The position numbers and the translations under genes are program-made. DNA of 64,000 nucleotides. Source: CAWBRT01 sp963814745 (GTDB lineage: Bacteria; Acidobacteriota; Terriglobia; Terriglobales; Acidobacteriaceae). How positions within the stretch are numbered: position 1 is the first letter of the stretch; the number at the start of each line of letters is the position of its first letter. The DNA lies in assembly GCA_963814745.1 (NCBI GenBank), contig CAWFEA010000001.1, positions 558,001 to 622,000 on the forward strand, read 5' to 3'. The notes under the pieces are model-generated. The model was given only the letters and a program-made list of their open reading frames with translations, searched no databases and was not told the origin of the DNA. Positions 34,547-43,435 of the stretch are shown one piece after another.

Positions 34547-35656
34547 ATGAAGAATAGCTTCCGAAGCTTGCATTTCACACTTTGGCTGACTGTATTCGTA
34601 ATGCTGCTTGCGGCAGGTGCTGGCGCGGCACTTTGGACAATGCTTTCCCCCTCACATTGGGAAGCCCCACGCCTGTGCTTCGGACTCGCTGTGTGCTGTG
34701 GAAGTGATATTGCTGCGGGTAGCATGACTCTGGCGCTGGGCGCGCGGGTTTTCGAGCGTCTGCGAGTGCGCTCGCTGGTGCCTGCGCTGCTCCTGCTCGG
34801 TTGCAGCGGGGAAGTTGTTGTGATTCTGGGCGAACTCTGCATGCACAGAAATGCATCGCAAGTTTGGAATATAGGGATCGGAGTCTGGAGCACCGATTCC
34901 GTGCTTGCCGGGGTGGTGTGGACTCTTTTGATTTACTTTTTGTCTGTAGTTGCAGAGTTTGCGCCGAGAAAACAGGGAAACAGGCATCTAGTCCATTTAG
35001 GCCGAATTAAGTTCGCACAGATTACGACGATCGCAGCCGCAGCGGTGCTGGCTAATTTTCATCATTTCTCGACAGCCAGTAAAGTAATTGCAGAACAGGA
35101 ACGGATGTCGCCGCTATGGGCAAAAGAATTCAGTGGACTTCCACTTTTCTTTACCTCTTTGTGCGTGGCACTGGCAGCATTACTCTTCGGATCAATTCGG
35201 GCGTATGAGGCCTGGGGACGCGCGTTTGAACCGGAGTTGTTGGAACGGGTCAGGACAGGACTAATCGGCCTTTTGATCCTCAGTTTGGGGATACGCGGCG
35301 GTAGCCTGGCGCAAGAGGCCCGGGCACAACTTTCACACAGTCCATATCTGTTCACGCTTTGGTTTGTAGAAGTCGGAGCCTTAGTGGCGTCACTTGTTTT
35401 TCTGTCACGCGGGCCCGGTGAAGGCCAGCCCCCAAATTGGTATGCAGGCACGGCCACCGTTCTGGTCTGGGTTATTACCAGCCGGTTGAACACAATCGTG
35501 ACTGCATTCCCAGGGTTCGGCCTCGACTACGTGCCTTCGTTGACGGATGTGCTGCTTTCCTTCGCCATCCTCAGCATCGGAGTTGCCGGATTCGCGGTCG
35601 CGTCGCGGTACTTGTCTGTATTTCCCGCAGCCGTCGGGCAGCAATCCGTTGTTTAG
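34547..35656 (+). CDS. NrfD/HybB-like membrane protein (369 aa)
   Basis: Integral membrane protein with about nine hydrophobic segments. Seen: LTVFVMLLAAGAGAALW near the N-terminus, VWTLLIYFLSVVAEF, FTLWFVEVGALVASLVF, and RLNTIVTAFPGFG, which resembles the conserved N-R-x-N region of the HybB/NrfD family of quinone-linked subunits. ATG 34547 has GAGG 9 nt ahead. It follows the protease gene by 41 bases in the same direction. MvhADG-HdrABC operons are normally soluble, so a quinone-linked subunit here is notable. Confidence 0.75.
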   Translation: MKNSFRSLHFTLWLTVFVMLLAAGAGAALWTMLSPSHWEAPRLCFGLAVCCGSDIAAGSMTLALGARVFERLRVRSLVPALLLLGCSGEVVVILGELCMHRNASQVWNIGIGVWSTDSVLAGVVWTLLIYFLSVVAEFAPRKQGNRHLVHLGRIKFAQITTIAAAAVLANFHHFSTASKVIAEQERMSPLWAKEFSGLPLFFTSLCVALAALLFGSIRAYEAWGRAFEPELLERVRTGLIGLLILSLGIRGGSLAQEARAQLSHSPYLFTLWFVEVGALVASLVFLSRGPGEGQPPNWYAGTATVLVWVITSRLNTIVTAFPGFGLDYVPSLTDVLLSFAILSIGVAGFAVASRYLSVFPAAVGQQSVV

Positions 35657-36126
35657 ATTGACGTAGCAAAATTGATGGTTGGCTCTGAATTTTTCCCACT
35701 TGATGACATCGGCGTCGCTTTTTCCGGGTGAGCTAAGGGTGTGGCAGGGGTCAGCGGGCAACCGCTGCCCCTATGCCGGATGACGTTAGTGCTTTATCGG
35801 AGGCGCGCTTTCGCGAGGTGATGGCGGCACGCGCTGTTGCGGCGCGCGTTCGATAAAGCCGTCAGAAGGAAGCCGCTGGCGCGGCGGACGCGGGCCTTAT
35901 GGGTTTTGAATACGGCGCGGGAGGCATTCGGGATGGGTTGAACCCTGCTGGGCTTGTGATCTGAGAGGCAAGTTCGGGGACCAGAAGCGGGACAGGTGGC
36001 TGAGGCGAGAAGAGAGTCGCTTGCGAGACCAGCAAAGTCGTGGGCAGACGCGATCGCTTGCGTTGCGAGACACACGAAGGCTGAGCGCGGTGAACGCGCG
36101 GAGTTTTCGAGCTGGGATCGATGGCG
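35657..36126. other. Non-coding gap with strong hairpin, likely IS91-like end
   Basis: About 470 bases with no supported gene. GGGG-T-CAGCGG-GCAA-CCGCTG-CCCC at 35747-35771 is a near-perfect hairpin. IS91-type elements have hairpins close to their termini, so this may be the end of the IS91-like element whose genes begin at 36127. The 3' end of the HybB-like gene is about 90 bases away, so a terminator is also possible. Confidence 0.45.
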
Positions 36127-37317
36127 TCATGCGGCGGTCGTGACCAGAAGCGGTGGTGAACGGAGTTGCGTCTGGGACGCAAAGAGTCTCTCGATAACGA
36201 CCATGGAACCGCCGCACTTGGGGCAGGACCAAAGGGGACGAGGCTCCTTCTGGGTGGATGTTTGTGACATCACGTCCGGCGGATGGGTGCCCAGTACTTT
36301 AAAACAGAGCGGCAGGAGGGCGGAGCGTCGGCGGTTGGCGAGATAGCCAAAGTTGCGGATGCGGACAAAGCCGCGCGGCAAGACATGGAGCAGAAAGCCT
36401 CGCAGAAACTCCTGGTGCGAGAGGCGCATGCGTTTCTGTTTGTTGTTGTGCGCAGAGTCTCGCCAGCGAAAGGTCACTTGGCCGTTGGCGAACGAGATGA
36501 GGCGGTGATTGGAGATGGCCACGCGATGGGTGTAACGGCCCAGATACTGGAGCACATGCTCGGGGCCTCCGAAGGGTGGTTTGCCATAGACGACCCAGTC
36601 CTTTCGAAACAGGGGGCGAAGCCAGGCAGCGAAGATCTTAGGCTGAGCGAGGAACGATAGATCGCCCGAGAAGTGGAGTTGTTCGTGTTGGAAAGCGTGC
36701 TTGAGGCCGGCGACGAACTTGCCGCGGAATCCACGTCGAAGCACCTGAATGGGGAGAAAGAAGCCAGAACGGGATCGGATCCAGTGGGTGTGATCGAGTG
36801 AGAGACCTCCGGCAGGGATCACACAGTGAGCGTGGGGATGGAGGCCGACCTTCTGATTCCAGGTGTGCAGCACGCTGAAGAAACCGATCGCTGCGCCGAG
36901 ATGTCTGGGGTCGCGGGCTACTTGGAGAAGCGTTTCTGCACTGGCGCGGAGTAGGAGATCGTAGATGATCTTCTTGTTCTGCAGGGCCAAGGGCGCCAGT
37001 TGCGAAGGCAGAGTCAAGACCACATGGACGTAACGCGAGGGAAGAAGTTCGCGGCGACGCGCTTCGAGCCAGCGCTCGCGGGCTGCGGTCTGACACTTTG
37101 GACAGTGTCGATTGCGACAGCTGTTATACGAGATAGTGGCACGATGTCCACAGCGGGTGCATTCATCGATATGGCCACCGAGAGCCGCCGTGCGGCAGCG
37201 GGCAATGGCCAGCAGCACTTTGATGTGCGGCCAGCGTATCCACCGGCGATTGCGCTCGACGAAAGCAGTTCCTGCAGTGCGGATCAAATCGGCCAGTTCC
37301 AGGAGCGGCCGACTCAT
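36127..37317 (-). CDS. IS91-family transposase (396 aa)
   Basis: Rolling-circle HUH-type transposase. Seen: an N-terminal zinc-binding domain (CTRCGH, NSCRNRHCPKCQ), the HUH-like HPHAHCVIPAGG, the catalytic Tyr in YLGRYTHRVAISNHR, and a C-terminal zinc-ribbon CPKCGG. Length and order are normal for the IS91 family. Its start is 4 bases after the stop of the tyrosine recombinase gene, so both are cotranscribed. IS91 elements move one-ended and can carry flanking DNA. Confidence 0.9.
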   Translation of the reverse strand: MSRPLLELADLIRTAGTAFVERNRRWIRWPHIKVLLAIARCRTAALGGHIDECTRCGHRATISYNSCRNRHCPKCQTAARERWLEARRRELLPSRYVHVVLTLPSQLAPLALQNKKIIYDLLLRASAETLLQVARDPRHLGAAIGFFSVLHTWNQKVGLHPHAHCVIPAGGLSLDHTHWIRSRSGFFLPIQVLRRGFRGKFVAGLKHAFQHEQLHFSGDLSFLAQPKIFAAWLRPLFRKDWVVYGKPPFGGPEHVLQYLGRYTHRVAISNHRLISFANGQVTFRWRDSAHNNKQKRMRLSHQEFLRGFLLHVLPRGFVRIRNFGYLANRRRSALLPLCFKVLGTHPPDVMSQTSTQKEPRPLWSCPKCGGSMVVIERLFASQTQLRSPPLLVTTAA

Positions 37318-37320
37318 CTG

Positions 37321-38158
37321 CTACTCCTTCTGCGGTGACCAAGCTTTCAACGGGAGCGCGTCCAAGGGACTGGCGGTGGCGTGCAGGTGACGTTGCGAAA
37401 GATGGAGGTAGATGGCAGTTTTTTTCAGATCGTGATGGCCTAGCAGAATCTGAATAGTGTAGAGGTCGGCTCCAGCTTCCAGTAGATGGGTGGCGAAGCA
37501 GTGGCGAAGCACGTGGGGATAGACCTGTTTCTTGATGCCGGCGCGCCGGGCCGCTTCCTGGCAGGCGTTGCGCGGTGTCTTGGTATCGATAGGCTGCTCC
37601 CCGCTGTGCCATCGGTTGCCGGGAAACAGCCAGAGGCTGGACTTTCTTCGTGATCGCAGCCAGTGCGAGCGAAGTTCTTCGAGCAGTTTGGAACTGAGCA
37701 TTACATCCCGATCCTGGCGCCCTTTGCCGCCTTGAATGTGAATCACCATTCGTCGGCTATCGATATCGCCGATCTTCAGGCGAGTCAGTTCAGCGTTGCG
37801 GATCCCGGTAGCGTAGAGGGTCATCAGCAGGGTGCGATGGAAAGGCGTGGAGGCGGCGTCGATGAGCTGCGCCACTTCTTCCTGGCAGAGGATCGTCGGC
37901 AGGCGGTGGTTCTTCTTGGGATAGGGAGTGTCGGCAATGCTCCAGGGCTTTTTGAGCGTCTGGATATAGAAAAAGCGCAAGGCACACAGATGGGTCGTTA
38001 CCGAATCGGGTGACAACTTCCGTTTCGTGAACAGGTAAGCTTGATACTCGCGAATGTGCTGCGGTCCCAAACGATCGGGAGAGCAGTGAAAGTGCCGGGC
38101 AAAAGCTTCGACCTTGCGGACGTAGTAGCCGATGGTGGCTTCAGAGTAATTCCGACGC
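37321..38158 (-). CDS. Tyrosine recombinase associated with the IS91-like element, 5' end lost
   Basis: Site-specific recombinase with catalytic Arg in YATGIRNAELTRLKIGD, HVLRHCFATHLLEAG, LGHHDLKKTAIYLHL with the nucleophile Tyr. Homology begins at RNYSEATIGYYVRKVEAF, about 15-20 residues into a normal N-terminus. Farther upstream the frame reads antisense through an IS21 istA fragment, so the first 60 codons of the 339-aa frame up to 38340 are not authentic. Two-gene IS91 types with this integrase are known. The N-terminal loss probably impairs it. Confidence 0.75.
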
Positions 38159-38482
38159 TTTGCCGCGCTACGCCGCTTGCTCGAAGCTCGACTGCGGAAG
38201 CACGCCGGCCGCGAGTACATCCAGGTGTTGCGGTGGTTGGAAAGCTTCGCTCTGGAAGAGGTCGCCGCCGCCGTCGAAGACGCGCTTAGGCTGGGCACCA
38301 TCAGCTTCGATGCCGTGCGGCATCTGGTGCTGTGCCGCATCGAACGCCGGCCGCCGCGGCTGGATCTGGAGAACTGGCCGCATCTGCCTCAGGCCACGGT
38401 GCGCACCACCCAGGCCACCGATTACAGAGCGCTGCTGGCCACCCCAACCGATGCGCTGCCAGCTACGGAGGTGACGCCATGA
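38159..38482 (+). pseudogene. IS21-family istA, C-terminal fragment
   Basis: Reads in frame to its stop at 38482: LEARLRKHAGREYIQVLRWLESFALEEVAAAVEDALRLGTISFDAVRHLVL, the C-terminal part of IstA transposase. The DDE domain is absent: the IS91-like element's recombinase end abuts at about 38158. Its stop overlaps the istB start (ATGA), as in intact IS21 elements. Confidence 0.8.
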
Positions 38483-39270
38483 GCAGCCAACCCGAGTCTG
38501 CCACGCCCGATACTCCGCAGCTGCTGCTGGAACATCACCTGAAGACGCTGCGGCTGCCGACGATCCTACGCGAGTACGACCGGGTGGCGCGCCAGTGCGC
38601 CGTCGAGAAGGCCGACTTTCCACGCTACCTGCTGCGTCTGACCGAGTTGGAGCTGCTCGATCGCGACCGCCGCGCCATTGAGCGCCGCATTCGCCAAGCC
38701 CGCTTTCCGGTGATCAAGAGCCTGGACAGCTTCGACTTCCTGGCCATTCCATCGCTGAACAAAATCCTGGTGCTGGAGCTGGCGCGAGCCGAGTTCCTCA
38801 CACGCAAGGAAAACCTTTTGCTGTTGGGCAACAGCGGCACCGGCAAGACGCACATCGCACTGGCCCTGGGCCTGGCCGCCTGCCAACGCGGCCATCGCGT
38901 GCGCTTCACCACCGCCGCCGCGCTGGTCGGCGAACTGATCGAGGCACGCGACGAGAAACAGCTGCGGCGCTTCCAGAAGCAGCTGGCCAGCTATGAACTG
39001 CTGATCATCGATGAACTGGGCTTCGTGCCGCTGTCCAAGACCGGCGCCGAGTTGTTGTTCGAGATCATCAGCCAGCGCTACGAGCGCGCCGCCACGCTGG
39101 TTACCAGCAACCTGCCCTTTCAGGAGTGGACCGAGGTCTTCGGCTCCGAGCGGCTGACCGGCGCCCTGCTCGACCGGCTTACCCACCACGTTCACATCCT
39201 GGAGATGAACGGCGACAGCTACCGCCTCAAGCAAAGCCGCCGCAAACGAGAACCATCCTCCGGACGCTGA
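38479..39270 (+). CDS. istB: IS21-family helper ATPase IstB (263 aa)
   Basis: AAA-type ATPase that selects target sites for IstA. Seen: N-terminal helical region LEHHLKTLRLPTILREYDRVAR, Walker A LLLLGNSGTGKTHIALALG, Walker B ELLIIDELGFVPL, sensor-like TSNLPFQEW and the C-terminal RLTGALLDRLTHHVHILEMNGDSYR. Complete, but its partner IstA is truncated, so the element is stranded. Confidence 0.95.
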   Translation: MSSQPESATPDTPQLLLEHHLKTLRLPTILREYDRVARQCAVEKADFPRYLLRLTELELLDRDRRAIERRIRQARFPVIKSLDSFDFLAIPSLNKILVLELARAEFLTRKENLLLLGNSGTGKTHIALALGLAACQRGHRVRFTTAAALVGELIEARDEKQLRRFQKQLASYELLIIDELGFVPLSKTGAELLFEIISQRYERAATLVTSNLPFQEWTEVFGSERLTGALLDRLTHHVHILEMNGDSYRLKQSRRKREPSSGR

Positions 39271-39305
39271 TCCGCCTCACCCTGCCCCCGGCGAGCGAAC
39301 ACGCT

Positions 39306-39356
39306 GCTGGGGAAGAGGGCCTCTTCCGCTACGCTCCAGAGCCCCTCTTCCCCAGC
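39306..39356 (+). terminator. 14-bp-stem hairpin after istB
   Basis: GCTGGGGAAGAGGG at 39306-39319 pairs perfectly with CCCTCTTCCCCAGC at 39343-39356 (loop 23 nt). It lies 36 bases after the istB stop and could terminate transcription or be part of the IS21 right-end structure. No U-run follows. Confidence 0.45.
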
Positions 39357-39384
39357 AAATCCTCATGCTACTGCTAACTCTACT

Positions 39385-39434
39385 GGCTCCCTTTTGCTCC
39401 GCCACAGTGGACTCCTTTCAGTCCGCCCTTGACA
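39385..39434. repeat. IS21 right terminal end
   Basis: Read inward on the minus strand the end begins TGTCAAGGGCGGACTGAAAG, matching the TGTCA... termini of IS21 elements, with the outermost base at 39434. The left end is not seen, because the left part of this IS21 is gone. Confidence 0.65.
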
Positions 39435-39454
39435 GAGTTACAGCCGAGGTGCGG

Positions 39455-40129
39455 CTACGCCATTTTCGCTTTCACCAGAATTCGTTTTGCCGCCGTCGTA
39501 CCGAAAGCAATGGGGGGATGTCCCTTAACGTCGATCTGTATCGCCTGAGCCGCCGGATGGCGCTGGCGCACAGTGACAGTGGCACCGGGTATGATGCCGC
39601 TACGGTCGAGGAAGTGAAGGAAGTCCTTGTCCTGGTCGGCGCCCATGATTCGAACGATATGCATAGGCCTGTCCAGTGGACAGTCAGCCAAGGTGGTGGC
39701 CGGAGGTTTGGGCAACGTGCCGCTCGCCGTAGGGATCGGATCACCGTGAGGGTCTACTTGCGGCCGGCCGAGAAGCGCGTCTATCTTCTCAACAACTTTC
39801 TCGGACACGGCGTGCTCCAGTACCTCGGCTTCCGCATGCACCTCTGACCAGTCCAGCCCCAGCACCTTGGACAAGAACAGTTCCAGCAACCGATGACGGC
39901 GTACTACCGATAGAGCCAAACGCTCGCCACGGTGCGTCAGGCGCACGCCAGTGCGAGGCTCGTAGACAGCCCAGCCGGAACGGGCAAGAGACTTGACCAT
40001 GGTGGTAGCTGTACCCGGAGTCACGCCTATAGCCGCAGCCAATTCTCCTACGCGGACCAACTCGCCGCTAGCGGCCTGTTGTCCATAATAAAGCTGCTTC
40101 AGATAATTCTCAGCGACGGCGGTTGGCAT
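39455..40129 (-). CDS. DtxR/MntR-family metal-dependent repressor (224 aa)
   Basis: Iron/manganese-sensing regulator. ATG 40129 is chosen (other in-frame starts lie upstream). Seen: N-terminal winged helix AENYLKQLYYGQ...VRVGELAAAIGVTPGTATTMVKSLARSGWAVYEPRTGVRLT, metal-binding/dimer helices RRHRLLELFLSKVLGLDWSEVHAEAEVLEHAVSEKVVEKID and a C-terminal FeoA/SH3-like domain. It is divergent from mntH with an inverted repeat between them, so it most likely represses manganese uptake when Mn(II) is plentiful. The name mntR is probable but not certain against IdeR-type iron regulators. Confidence 0.88.
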   Translation of the reverse strand: MPTAVAENYLKQLYYGQQAASGELVRVGELAAAIGVTPGTATTMVKSLARSGWAVYEPRTGVRLTHRGERLALSVVRRHRLLELFLSKVLGLDWSEVHAEAEVLEHAVSEKVVEKIDALLGRPQVDPHGDPIPTASGTLPKPPATTLADCPLDRPMHIVRIMGADQDKDFLHFLDRSGIIPGATVTVRQRHPAAQAIQIDVKGHPPIAFGTTAAKRILVKAKMA

Positions 40130-40285
40130 AGCATTCTCCACGTTTCGATTTGCCCAAGATCGACATTTGACCAAACCTCATTACCAGCATGATAATAGGT
40201 GGAATGCATTAGGAGAAGTAGTGAAACCTATTTTGAATGGTCAAAATAATAGCGAGTTTTGAGCCGTTTTTCAAAAGGAAAAACG
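40130..40285. promoter_or_regulatory. Divergent promoter with candidate MntR operator
   Basis: TTTTGA-ATGG-TCAAAA at 40231-40246 is a perfect 6-bp inverted repeat about 40 bases before the mntH start. A related TTTGACCA lies near 40166. Both are suitable DtxR-family half-sites. The mntH ribosome binding site AAGGAAAAACG follows at 40275. Confidence 0.5.
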
Positions 40286-41716
40286 ATGCGAGCCCAAGGG
40301 ATTAGCGAGAACGAATCAGGTGCTGGTGGCAGCGCAGTGGCCGTGGAAGAGCATGTCGGCCATTTGTCGCTGGAGGGGTTGCACAGCTCGGTGCTGGTTC
40401 CCGATTCCGAAGTTGGCTTCTGGCGACAATGGCGGGCCTTCGCTGGCCCGGCGATTTTGGTGAGCGTCGGCTACATGGACCCCGGAAACTGGGGCACGGA
40501 CCTGGCGGGCGGCTCGCAGTACAAATATGGACTGCTCTGGGTTGTCGGCGTGGCCAGTTTAATGGCCATTTTCCTCCAAGTGGTCGCGGCCCGACTGGGC
40601 GTGGCCACCGGCAAGGATCTGGCCCAGTGTTGCCGAGACTGGTATCCACGTTGGACGCGGTGGCCCAACTGGGTGTGCATGGAAATCGCCATCGGCATGA
40701 CCGACCTTGCCGAAGCGCTGGGCAGCGCGGTCGCGTTAAACCTGTTGTTCCACATTCCGATGTCGTGGGCGATCATCATCACAGCTTTCGATGTGTTGCT
40801 CTTGCTGGCTTTGCAAGGCTTCGGGATGAGATTGATCGAGGCGGTGGTCGCCATCTTCGTGCTGACGATCGGCGTCTGCTACGGAATTGAGATCTTCGGA
40901 TTGGCGCAGACCCGGCCCGACTTCCTGGAGATGGGACAAGCCATGGTGCGGCCGAATTTCGGGCACGCCGGGATGCTCGTCGTTGCGATTGGAATCATTG
41001 GGGCGACGGTCATGCCCCACAATCTGTACCTCCACACGGCCCTGGTACAGTCTCGCCGTTTACAGCAGGATGAGCCCTTTATTCGCCGCGCCATTCGCTT
41101 CAACACCATCGACACAACCGTGGCGTTGACCATAGCATTCTTCGTAAACGCGGCCATCCTGGTACTGGCGGCAACAGTCTTTTATGGCAAAACCAGCATC
41201 ACGGTAGCGGGCGGCCAAGTGGTGACCTTCAGCGCGGACAGCGATTGGATTCGAGTCGCGCATCTGACCCTGGCGCCTCTGCTGGGGACAACGCTCGCGA
41301 GCACACTGTTTGCCGTGGCGCTGCTGGCGAGTGGACAAAGCAGCACAATTACCGGCACGCTCGCCGGGCAAGTGGTCATGGAAGGGTTCATGCATTGGCG
41401 AATCCGCCCATGGATTCGGCGCTTGATTACACGAACTCTGGCCGTTATACCGGCGATCCTGATTATCAGCGTTCGCGGGAATGGCAGCGTGACCGATCTG
41501 GTCAACCTGAGCCAAGTCGTCCTCTGTCTTGTGTTGCCGTTTGCGATGTTCCCGCTGCTACATTTCGCCAGCTCGCGCAAGCGCCTGGGGCAATGGCGGA
41601 GCGGATGGTTCTTGTCGATTGCCGGCTGGGGAAGCGCCATTCTCATCACGGCCATGGACATCTACAGCCTGCCGGATGCGTTGCGGCAGGCATGGGCGGT
41701 CATCGTCGGTCACTAA
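40286..41716 (+). CDS. mntH: Nramp-type manganese transporter (476 aa)
   Basis: Proton-coupled divalent metal importer with about eleven transmembrane helices. Seen: the metal-site motif YMDPGNWGTDLAGG in helix 1, TGKDLAQCCRDWYP, and MPHNLYLHTALVQSR in helix 6 (Met-Pro-His). ATG 40286 is chosen: AAGGA precedes it, whereas the upstream TTG 40259 has nothing. It lies 156 bases from the divergent MntR-type gene and starts the metal gene block to the right. Confidence 0.94.
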   Translation: MRAQGISENESGAGGSAVAVEEHVGHLSLEGLHSSVLVPDSEVGFWRQWRAFAGPAILVSVGYMDPGNWGTDLAGGSQYKYGLLWVVGVASLMAIFLQVVAARLGVATGKDLAQCCRDWYPRWTRWPNWVCMEIAIGMTDLAEALGSAVALNLLFHIPMSWAIIITAFDVLLLLALQGFGMRLIEAVVAIFVLTIGVCYGIEIFGLAQTRPDFLEMGQAMVRPNFGHAGMLVVAIGIIGATVMPHNLYLHTALVQSRRLQQDEPFIRRAIRFNTIDTTVALTIAFFVNAAILVLAATVFYGKTSITVAGGQVVTFSADSDWIRVAHLTLAPLLGTTLASTLFAVALLASGQSSTITGTLAGQVVMEGFMHWRIRPWIRRLITRTLAVIPAILIISVRGNGSVTDLVNLSQVVLCLVLPFAMFPLLHFASSRKRLGQWRSGWFLSIAGWGSAILITAMDIYSLPDALRQAWAVIVGH

Positions 41717-41752
41717 AACATTCCGGGATCTTAGTTGGCGCAGGAATGAAGT

Positions 41753-42412
41753 ATGAACTCGTCGCCCGAACAACACGAACCAATATCTCCTACAACGATC
41801 TTTGCGGCTAAAGCCCCGACTCCTGACACGATCCGCCGAATACATCGGATTCAAGTGATCACCATCATTTGGATGACCGTGGAAGCCGCCGTTTCCCAAT
41901 TCGCAGCGTGGCAGGCACGCAGCCCGGCACTGGCTGCCTTTGGGGTTGATAGCGCCATTGAACTGCTCTCCGCAGTCGTTGTCCTGTGGCGCTTTAGCAC
42001 ACCGAGAGCCAATAGTCAGTTGGAGCGCCGTACGGCTCGGGTGGCGGGAGTACTGCTTCTGCTGCTGGCTGTATATGTGGCCTTGGTTTCAGCGATGACG
42101 CTGATGGGGTACAATGAACCCCGGCCAAGCTATTTGGGAATCCTCGTTCTTGTTACCGCTGCCGTTTTCATGCCGTGGCTGGCCAAACGAAAGCGAGAAC
42201 TCTCCGCGGCTACGGGCAGTGCTGCCCTCAGGGCTGATGCCGCTCAGTCAGGTTTATGCGCTTATCTCGCGCTGGTTGCTTTGACGGGACTCGTGGTCAA
42301 TGCGATTTGGCATGTTACTTGGGCTGACCCGATCGCTGCATTGGCGGTCATACCACTCATCCTATGGGAAGCAAAGGAAGCAGTTCGCGGGAAGTCATGT
42401 GGCTGCTGTTAA
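41753..42412 (+). CDS. CDF-like cation transporter (219 aa)
   Basis: Membrane protein with five to six hydrophobic helices. Seen: ITIIWMTVEAAVSQFAAWQARSPALAAFGVDSAIELLSAVVVLWRF, with the SxAxxxxDSxxEL pattern of cation diffusion facilitator helix 2, and a second ADAAQSGLCAYLALVALTG, ending in a Cys-rich CGCC tail. The cytoplasmic C-terminal domain of full CDF proteins is missing and the length is short, so metal and direction are unclear. It starts 36 bases after mntH. Confidence 0.8.
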   Translation: MNSSPEQHEPISPTTIFAAKAPTPDTIRRIHRIQVITIIWMTVEAAVSQFAAWQARSPALAAFGVDSAIELLSAVVVLWRFSTPRANSQLERRTARVAGVLLLLLAVYVALVSAMTLMGYNEPRPSYLGILVLVTAAVFMPWLAKRKRELSAATGSAALRADAAQSGLCAYLALVALTGLVVNAIWHVTWADPIAALAVIPLILWEAKEAVRGKSCGCC

Positions 42413-42449
42413 TGGGAATCTCCCAAATCGTTTGTTGCGATGAGGACTT

Positions 42450-43007
42450 ATGCATCTGATCACTGCTGCCGTGGTGAGTGCTTTGCTCGGCCGAAAACGG
42501 GGGGTTGATCATAATCGCCTTCCGAGCTTCGCCGGGGTAATGGAGACAACACACGTCCTTCCGGGACGAATTCGCTTACGCGCACCGATACTCATCGGAC
42601 AACGCCGGGCGGCCGACCAACTTCAGAAGAGTCTTGCCCGCCTGGACGGCATTCGCGCTGTGGAAGTCAATGCTTTATCCGGAAGCCTCCTGATCCAGTT
42701 CGCGCCCGATCGCGTCAGGCCTGACATGCTGCTGGGTGCCGCGATTCGGCTGCTGGGATTGGAGAGAGAGATCCAGCGCCCGCCGCGCTCGCATATTGGA
42801 GAAGGAATCCGCCAAGCTGGCGACTCCCTGAACCGTACGATTCACCAGCAGACTGGTGGAATGATTGACCTATGGACATCAGTGGCCTTACTGCTGCTGG
42901 GAACTGGGGTTCGGCATGTCGCTGCAGGCAACGCGCAGCTAGGCTGGCAGCGGCTGTGGTGGGCGTATCTGGCCATGTTCCCGCCAGCACTGCGGGGCCG
43001 TCAATGA
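42450..43007 (+). CDS. HMA2-domain protein (185 aa)
   Basis: Contains an N-terminal metal-binding-like domain: THVLPGRIRLRAPILIGQRRAADQLQKSLARLDGIRAVEVNALSGSLLIQFAPD, the HMA2 fold that lacks the usual Cys-x2-Cys, followed by a hydrophobic C-terminal helix (DLWTSVALLLLGTGVRH). It overlaps the next gene by 4 bases (ATGA), the first of four consecutive HMA2-type genes. Confidence 0.75.
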   Translation: MHLITAAVVSALLGRKRGVDHNRLPSFAGVMETTHVLPGRIRLRAPILIGQRRAADQLQKSLARLDGIRAVEVNALSGSLLIQFAPDRVRPDMLLGAAIRLLGLEREIQRPPRSHIGEGIRQAGDSLNRTIHQQTGGMIDLWTSVALLLLGTGVRHVAAGNAQLGWQRLWWAYLAMFPPALRGRQ

Positions 43008-43435
43008 AACCCGAAGCCATCGTCTTACAGTTGCGGAGTTTGCTTCTACGTCCCCGGATTGTTCATCGGCTGCCCGGGCGGTTGCGACTTTGCCTCCCGG
43101 CACTCAAGCAGATCAACCATGTGCAGCGGGAATGGGCTTTCGTATGGCGTGACCTGTTGGGCAGCCCGGCCGAAATCGAAACGGTTGAGGTGAATCTGAC
43201 AACGGGAAGCCTGTTGATTCGGTACCATGCGGACCAGCTTACGGAAGCGGAACTGCTCGCTTTCCTGTATGCCGTGAATCGCCTGGCTCTCCGGTATTGG
43301 GACCGGCTTGCTGCGACTGCTCCGGCAGAACTGCCCCGTGTATTGCGACGGCTGGTGCGCGCTATCCGGGCCGGGACTCGTCACCGTCTGGTATTCGACG
43401 ACAAATTTGAGATTCCAGAAGATGTTTGGGCTTAA
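43004..43435 (+). CDS. HMA2-domain protein (143 aa)
   Basis: ATG 43004 overlaps the stop of the preceding gene. Seen: RIVHRLPGRLRLCLPALKQINHVQREWAFVWRDLLGSPAEIETVEVNLTTGSLLIRYHAD, again the HMA2 layout without Cys-x2-Cys. The C-terminal 50 residues are basic and helical. It overlaps the ATPase start by 14 bases. Possibly a soluble partner or regulatory domain for the P-type ATPase. Confidence 0.75.
   Translation: MKPEAIVLQLRSLLLRPRIVHRLPGRLRLCLPALKQINHVQREWAFVWRDLLGSPAEIETVEVNLTTGSLLIRYHADQLTEAELLAFLYAVNRLALRYWDRLAATAPAELPRVLRRLVRAIRAGTRHRLVFDDKFEIPEDVWA

Noticed and set aside
37321..38340. Recombinase start at 38340 giving a 339-aa protein
   Set aside because: The first 60 residues read antisense through istA; homology starts after them.
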